From Roseiarcus sp963721905 (GTDB taxonomy: Bacteria > Pseudomonadota > Alphaproteobacteria > Rhizobiales > Beijerinckiaceae), in contig CAVRMF010000020.1 in NCBI GenBank assembly GCA_963721905.1, forward strand, positions 62,001 to 126,000: a stretch of 64,000 bases of DNA, read 5' to 3'. A program made the position numbers and the translations under genes. Of this stretch, positions 60,044-64,000 are shown in pieces. Within the stretch, counting starts at the first letter, position 1, and the number at the start of each line of letters is the position of its first letter. The notes beneath the pieces were generated by a model. The model was not told the DNA's origin. It saw only the letters and a list, made by a program, of their open reading frames with translations, and did not search any database.

Positions 60044-61654
60044 ATGACGCTGCGCTTCTACAACACGCTGACCCGCCGCAAGGAGGATTTCGCGCCGATC
60101 GACCCGAACGCGGTGCGTCTCTACGTCTGCGGCCCGACGGTCTATGACTACGCCCATATCGGCAATGCGCGGCCGGTCATCGTGTTCGACGTGCTGTTCC
60201 GCCTGCTCCGCCATGTCTACGGGCCGGAGCACGTCATCTACGTCCGCAACGTCACCGACGTCGACGACAAGATCAACGCCCGCGCCGAGCGCGACTGGCC
60301 AGAACTCACCCTCAACGACGCGATCGCCCGGGTGACGGAAGCGACGGAGCGCCAGTTCCATGAGGACGTCGCGGCGCTCGGCGCCCTTGCCCCCACCTTC
60401 GAGCCTCGGGCGACCGAGCATATCGAGAGGATGCGCGCGATGATCGAGCGGCTCCTCGCGCGCGGCGTCGCCTATGTCGCCGAGGACCATGTCCTCTTCT
60501 CGCCTTCAGCCATGGACGCGCTCCCCGGCGCGCCGCGTTATGGCGCGCTCGCGCACCGCTTGCTCGACGAGATGCTGGCGGGCGCGCGGGTCGAAGTCGC
60601 CCCTTACAAGCGCGATCCGATGGATTTCGTCCTGTGGAAGCCGTCGAAGCCGAACGAGCCGGGCTGGCCAAGCCCCGCAGGCATCGCTGCGCCCGGCCGC
60701 CCCGGCTGGCATATCGAATGCTCCGCGATGTCGATGGCCAAACTCCTAGAGCCCTTCGGCGGCGGTCTCGCCTGCGACGACCCGGCGGTGAACGTATTCG
60801 ACATTCATGGCGGCGGCATCGATCTGGTCTTTCCCCATCACGAGAACGAGATCGCGCAGTCCTGCTGCGCCTTCGGTTCGCCTCGCATGGCCAATGTCTG
60901 GATGCACAACGGCTTTCTGCAGGTCGAAAGCGAGAAGATGTCGAAGAGCCTCGGCAACTTCGTCACCATCCGCGAGCTGCTGGACGACCCCGGGAAATTT
61001 GGCGACAGAACATGGCCGGGGGACACGTTGCGCTTAGCGATGCTTCGTACGCACTATCGTGATCCGATCGACTGGACCGTGAGGGAGCTGGGACGAGCTC
61101 AACAAGAACTCGTTGAATGGTACCGACTGGTTCAAGGCGAAACCTCATCGGCTGAGACAATCGACCAGGGCGTGGTTGACGCCTTGTGCGACGATCTCAA
61201 TACGCACACCGCAATCGTTCGGCTCCAGGAGCTGGCAAGCACGAGTGACCGGGCAGCACTACGCGCTTCTCTCGTCTTCCTGGGGTTTAGCTGTGAACCG
61301 GCGAAACTCATTCAGCACTTGAACCTGACCATTCCATCAGCCAGCCTGAACACTCAGTCATCCACGCCAGTCGCTGGCACGGCACCCGTTTCAATCATGG
61401 CCTCAATCGGCGAGGCAAGTGGTTCCTCTACAGTACAAGGCGTTGGTCGCTGGTTCAAATTGGAGGCCGACGGCAGCTACTCCGCAGACCCTGACACCCA
61501 GAAGCGCATCGACCAGCTCATTCCACTTCGCGAGGAGGCCCGCGCCGCGAGAAACTGGGCGGAGTCGGACAGGCTGCGCGACGAACTCGCGACGCTCAGT
61601 GTCGCGGTGAAGGACAACAAGAACGGGAAAACCACTTGGGAGCCGAAGCGATGA
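60044..61654 (+). CDS. cysS: Cysteinyl-tRNA synthetase
   Basis: 536 residues from ATG 60044 (MTLRFYNTLTRRKEDF), chosen over 13 extra codons upstream. Class I synthetase: LYVCGPTVYDYAHIGNAR (zinc Cys and HIGH-type motif), YVRNVTDVDDKI, GRPGWHIECSAMS (zinc ligands), FPHHENEIAQS and SEKMSKSLGNF (KMSKS loop, about residue 305). From about residue 320 to 485 the sequence and codon use change (many TCA, CAA, ACA codons, lower GC), then a normal terminal helix (REEARAARNWAESDRLRDEL) resumes. All catalytic motifs lie in the normal part. Confidence 0.96.
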   Translation: MTLRFYNTLTRRKEDFAPIDPNAVRLYVCGPTVYDYAHIGNARPVIVFDVLFRLLRHVYGPEHVIYVRNVTDVDDKINARAERDWPELTLNDAIARVTEATERQFHEDVAALGALAPTFEPRATEHIERMRAMIERLLARGVAYVAEDHVLFSPSAMDALPGAPRYGALAHRLLDEMLAGARVEVAPYKRDPMDFVLWKPSKPNEPGWPSPAGIAAPGRPGWHIECSAMSMAKLLEPFGGGLACDDPAVNVFDIHGGGIDLVFPHHENEIAQSCCAFGSPRMANVWMHNGFLQVESEKMSKSLGNFVTIRELLDDPGKFGDRTWPGDTLRLAMLRTHYRDPIDWTVRELGRAQQELVEWYRLVQGETSSAETIDQGVVDALCDDLNTHTAIVRLQELASTSDRAALRASLVFLGFSCEPAKLIQHLNLTIPSASLNTQSSTPVAGTAPVSIMASIGEASGSSTVQGVGRWFKLEADGSYSADPDTQKRIDQLIPLREEARAARNWAESDRLRDELATLSVAVKDNKNGKTTWEPKR

Positions 61655-62151
61655 CCACCGTCTCGCTGCGCCCCTATGTTCCCGCCGACGCGAAACGCTG
61701 CGCGGAGATTTTTCGGGCGAGCATCGAAGAGCTGGCGGCGGAGGACTACGACGCCAACCAGCGCGAGGCCTGGGCCTCGCGTGCGGACGATGAGGACGCA
61801 TTTGCGGCTCGGCTCGCGAGCGCCCTGACATTGGTTGCTGTCATCGAGGGCGCGATTGCGGGTTTTGCAAGCCTCAAGGGCGCTGACGAAATCGACATGC
61901 TCTTCGTCGATCCGGAATTTGCCCGCCAAGGCGCGGGCGCCGCCCTGGTTGACGCGTTGACGAGGCTTGCTCGCTCGCGCGGCGCCAAGCGCCTCACAGT
62001 TGAGGCGAGCGACGTCGCCCGGCCGCTGTTCGACCGCCAAGGCTTCATTGCCCAAAAGCGCAACCTCGTGCGCAAAGGCGAGGAATGGCTCGCCAACACC
62101 ACCATGACGAAAACGCTCGACGCCGAACCGGCGCCGCCGCCCCGACATTGA
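61651..62151 (+). CDS. GNAT family N-acetyltransferase
   Basis: 166 residues; ATG 61651 overlaps the cysS stop codon (ATGA), so translation is coupled. GNAT fold: SLRPYVPADAKRCAEIF at the start, IDMLFVDPEFARQGAGAALVD (acetyl-CoA pyrophosphate-binding loop) and LFDRQGFIAQKRNLV near the end. It acetylates an unknown amine or protein; association with cysS hints at nothing specific. 7 nt before citramalate synthase. Confidence 0.92.
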   Translation: MTTVSLRPYVPADAKRCAEIFRASIEELAAEDYDANQREAWASRADDEDAFAARLASALTLVAVIEGAIAGFASLKGADEIDMLFVDPEFARQGAGAALVDALTRLARSRGAKRLTVEASDVARPLFDRQGFIAQKRNLVRKGEEWLANTTMTKTLDAEPAPPPRH

Positions 62152-62158
62152 GAACCCC

Positions 62159-63757
62159 ATGGCCAAAGAACGCCTCTATCTTTTCGACACCACCCTACGC
62201 GACGGCGCGCTGACGACGGGCGTCGACTTCTCGCTCGACGACAAGCGCCACGTCGCCGCCATGCTCGATCGGCTCGGCGTCGACTACGTTGAGGGCGGCT
62301 ATCCGGGCGCGAACCCGCTTGACACCGAATTCTTCAAGACGAAGCCGACGAAGCGCGCGCGCTTCTGCGCCTTCGGCATGACCAAACGCCCGGGACGGTC
62401 GGTGGCCAACGATCCGGGCCTCGCGGGTCTGCTTGCTTCCGATTCCGACGCGATCGTCTTCGTCGCCAAGTCCTGGGACTATCATGTTCATGTCGCGCTC
62501 GGCTGCACGCTCGACGAGAACCTCGAAGCGATAGCCGACAGCGTCAAGGCGGCCGTCGCGTCTGGCCGCGAGGCGATGGTCGACTGCGAGCATTTCTTCG
62601 ACGGCTTCAGGGCCGACCCGAAATACGCGCTCGCCTGCGCTCAAGCCGCGATCGACGCCGGAGCGCGCTGGGCCGTGCTCTGCGACACCAACGGCGGCAC
62701 GCTGCCCGACGAGGTCGAGCGGGTCGTCAGCGAGGTCGCGCAAGTCATTCCGCGCGAGCGGCTCGGGATCCACGCCCACAACGACACTGGCAACGCGGTC
62801 GCCAATTCGCTCGTTGCCATCCGCGCCGGGGCGCGGCAGGTGCAGGGCACGCTGAACGGCCTAGGCGAGCGTTGCGGCAACGCCAATCTCGTGACGCTGA
62901 TTCCGACGCTGGCGCTCAAGCCCGAGCTCGCTGAGCGCTTCGAGACCGGCGTCACCCCGGAGGCGCTGCGGCAGATCACCCATATCTCGCGCGCCTTTGA
63001 CGAACTCCTCAACCGCGCGCCCAACCGCTACTCGCCCTATGTCGGGGCCTCCGCCTTCGCCACCAAGGCCGGCATTCACGCCTCGGCGCTGGCGAAGGAT
63101 CCGCGCACCTACGAGCACGTGGCGCCCGACACCGTCGGCAATGCGCGCGCGGTTCTCGTGTCCGATCAGGCGGGACGCTCGAATCTCGTCTCCGAGCTTG
63201 CCCGGCTCGGCGTCGAGGCCGAGTCCAACGATCCGCGCCTGCAGCGCCTCCTCGACACCGTCAAGGAGCGCGAGGCGCAAGGCTATGCCTATGAGGCCGC
63301 CGACGCCTCGTTCGAGCTGCTCGCGCGCGGCATGCTCGGCGGCGTACCGGAATTCTTCGCCGTCGAGAGCTTCCATGTCGGCGTCGAACGCAAGGTGGTC
63401 GCGCCCGGCGTGACCTATTCGGCCTCGCAAGCCGTGGTCAAAATCCGGATCGGCGAGGAGCGGCTGATCTCGGCGGCCGAAGGCAACGGCCCGGTCAACG
63501 CGCTTGATCTCGCGCTGCGCAAGGATCTCGGCGTCTATCAGAAGCATATCGAGGCTCTGGAGCTGCGCGACTATCGGGTGCGCGTGTTCCAGGGCGGCAC
63601 GGATGCGGTGACGCGCGTCCTGATCGAATTTGGCGACGGGAACGGCGACACCTGGTCGACGGTCGGGGTGTCGGGCAACATCATCGACGCGTCGTTCCAG
63701 GCGTTGGTCGACGCGATCACCTACCGGCTGGTCAAGCTCGGCGTGCCGGCGCAGTAG
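62159..63757 (+). CDS. cimA: Citramalate synthase
   Basis: 532 residues. Condenses pyruvate with acetyl-CoA to citramalate, an alternative entry into isoleucine synthesis. The LeuA-like TIM barrel begins LYLFDTTLRDGALTTGVDFS; catalytic and metal residues lie in DTNGGTLPDEVERV and GIHAHNDTGNAVANSLVAI, and GTLNGLGERCGNANLV follows. A linker and the allosteric LeuA-dimer domain (about residues 400-530) complete it. The length and DGALTTGVDFS wording separate it from 2-isopropylmalate synthase. Starts 7 nt after the GNAT gene. Confidence 0.94.
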   Translation: MAKERLYLFDTTLRDGALTTGVDFSLDDKRHVAAMLDRLGVDYVEGGYPGANPLDTEFFKTKPTKRARFCAFGMTKRPGRSVANDPGLAGLLASDSDAIVFVAKSWDYHVHVALGCTLDENLEAIADSVKAAVASGREAMVDCEHFFDGFRADPKYALACAQAAIDAGARWAVLCDTNGGTLPDEVERVVSEVAQVIPRERLGIHAHNDTGNAVANSLVAIRAGARQVQGTLNGLGERCGNANLVTLIPTLALKPELAERFETGVTPEALRQITHISRAFDELLNRAPNRYSPYVGASAFATKAGIHASALAKDPRTYEHVAPDTVGNARAVLVSDQAGRSNLVSELARLGVEAESNDPRLQRLLDTVKEREAQGYAYEAADASFELLARGMLGGVPEFFAVESFHVGVERKVVAPGVTYSASQAVVKIRIGEERLISAAEGNGPVNALDLALRKDLGVYQKHIEALELRDYRVRVFQGGTDAVTRVLIEFGDGNGDTWSTVGVSGNIIDASFQALVDAITYRLVKLGVPAQ

Positions 63758-63773
63758 GCTCTGCCCGCCGCCA

Positions 63774-63877
63774 TTGTCATTCCCGACGGTCGCAATGCGA
63801 CCGATCGGGAAATCCAGAATGACGGCCACGGCGGCGACTTTGGATTCCCGGCCTTCGGTCCGCCGGGCATGACAAAA
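63774..63877. repeat. Palindromic intergenic repeat element
   Basis: Bounded by TTGTCATTCCCG (63774-63785) and its near-complement CGGGCATGACAA (63864-63875). It contains a strong inner hairpin, CGGTCGCA (63787-63794) with TGCGACCG (63796-63803). Such TCATTCCCGG-type palindromes are common, dispersed intergenic repeats in Rhizobiales chromosomes. Could also act as a terminator for cimA. Confidence 0.55.
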
Positions 63878-63961
63878 CATTTTCGTCTCCGTCGGGAATA
63901 AACCGTCCCTCGCCCGAGTCTCTCCCTTGAACGGCGCTTATCGCCGATCGAGGAGAGACCC

Positions 63962-64000
63962 ATGATTGACGACCTGGCTGGCGGTCGCGACCGCCGCGAC
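63962..64000 (+). CDS. Possible start of a further gene, cut by the window end
   Basis: ATG 63962 follows GAGGAGAG at 63949-63956, giving 13 codons (MIDDLAGGRDRRD). TTG 63966 in another frame (LTTWLAVATAA) would look more like a signal peptide. Which, if either, is used cannot be judged from 39 bases. Confidence 0.25.
   Translation, partial: MIDDLAGGRDRRD

Overview
The window is GC-rich, densely coded chromosomal DNA with core housekeeping genes (dnaA, dnaKJ, cysS, rplY, pth, dapB, pyrF, pyrD and a complete 2-oxoglutarate dehydrogenase / succinyl-CoA synthetase cluster). Gene orders such as dnaK-dnaJ-methyltransferase-pyrF-DUF1330-dapB and mdh-sucC-sucD-sucA-sucB-lpd, together with the protein signatures, point to an alphaproteobacterium of the order Rhizobiales/Hyphomicrobiales. 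A Beijerinckiaceae/Methylocystaceae-type host is plausible but is an inference, not a demonstration. No rRNA, tRNA or CRISPR array was recognised.

Layout. 1-9.2 kb: truncated copper P-type ATPase, mscL, a secreted conserved protein, dnaK-dnaJ, a phospholipid-methyltransferase-like gene, pyrF, a DUF1330 gene and dapB. 9.2-20.8 kb is more accessory: a small secreted protein, a Bax-inhibitor-1 family protein, one EmrAB-type efflux pair divergent from its probable TetR repressor (two matching palindromic operators), a DJ-1/PfpI protein, a VOC protein flanked by two decayed DoxX fragments, a cytochrome P460 family protein and a second, unrelated EmrAB-type pair. 20.9-33.2 kb: rplY-pth, a membrane histidine kinase, a GST, small proteins, penicillin-binding protein 1A, a DUF1214/DUF1254 pair, a histone-deacetylase-like hydrolase, an HTH-RibB fusion and an NADP-dependent oxidoreductase. 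33.3-36.6 kb: a large SAM-cyclase-AAA-TPR gene broken by one frameshift. 36.7-47.1 kb: a VIT family transporter, then rhodanese-dnaA-DUF952-pyrD on the minus strand, a large membrane protein with an embedded spermidine-synthase-like domain, an exported isoaspartyl methyltransferase, an L,D-transpeptidase and a CDP-diacylglycerol pyrophosphatase.

47.2-57.5 kb is one long minus-strand array, mdh-sucC-sucD-sucA-yciI-sucB-[DUF4160-DUF2442-nuclease-like]-lpd, encoding consecutive citric acid cycle steps. Three small non-metabolic genes sit between sucB and lpd with almost no spacing. An IS1595-family element (57735-58787, 8-bp target duplication) lies upstream of mdh and splits a palindrome. The window ends with arginase, cysS (with an atypical 3' segment), a GNAT acetyltransferase, citramalate synthase and a palindromic intergenic repeat.

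The observations I rate highest are the three-gene insert inside the 2-oxoglutarate dehydrogenase cluster, the membrane/spermidine-synthase fusion, the HTH-RibB fusion with an internal ribosome-bound start, the symmetrical operator pair at the first efflux locus, and the frameshifted cyclase. I found no system that I can claim is wholly undescribed.
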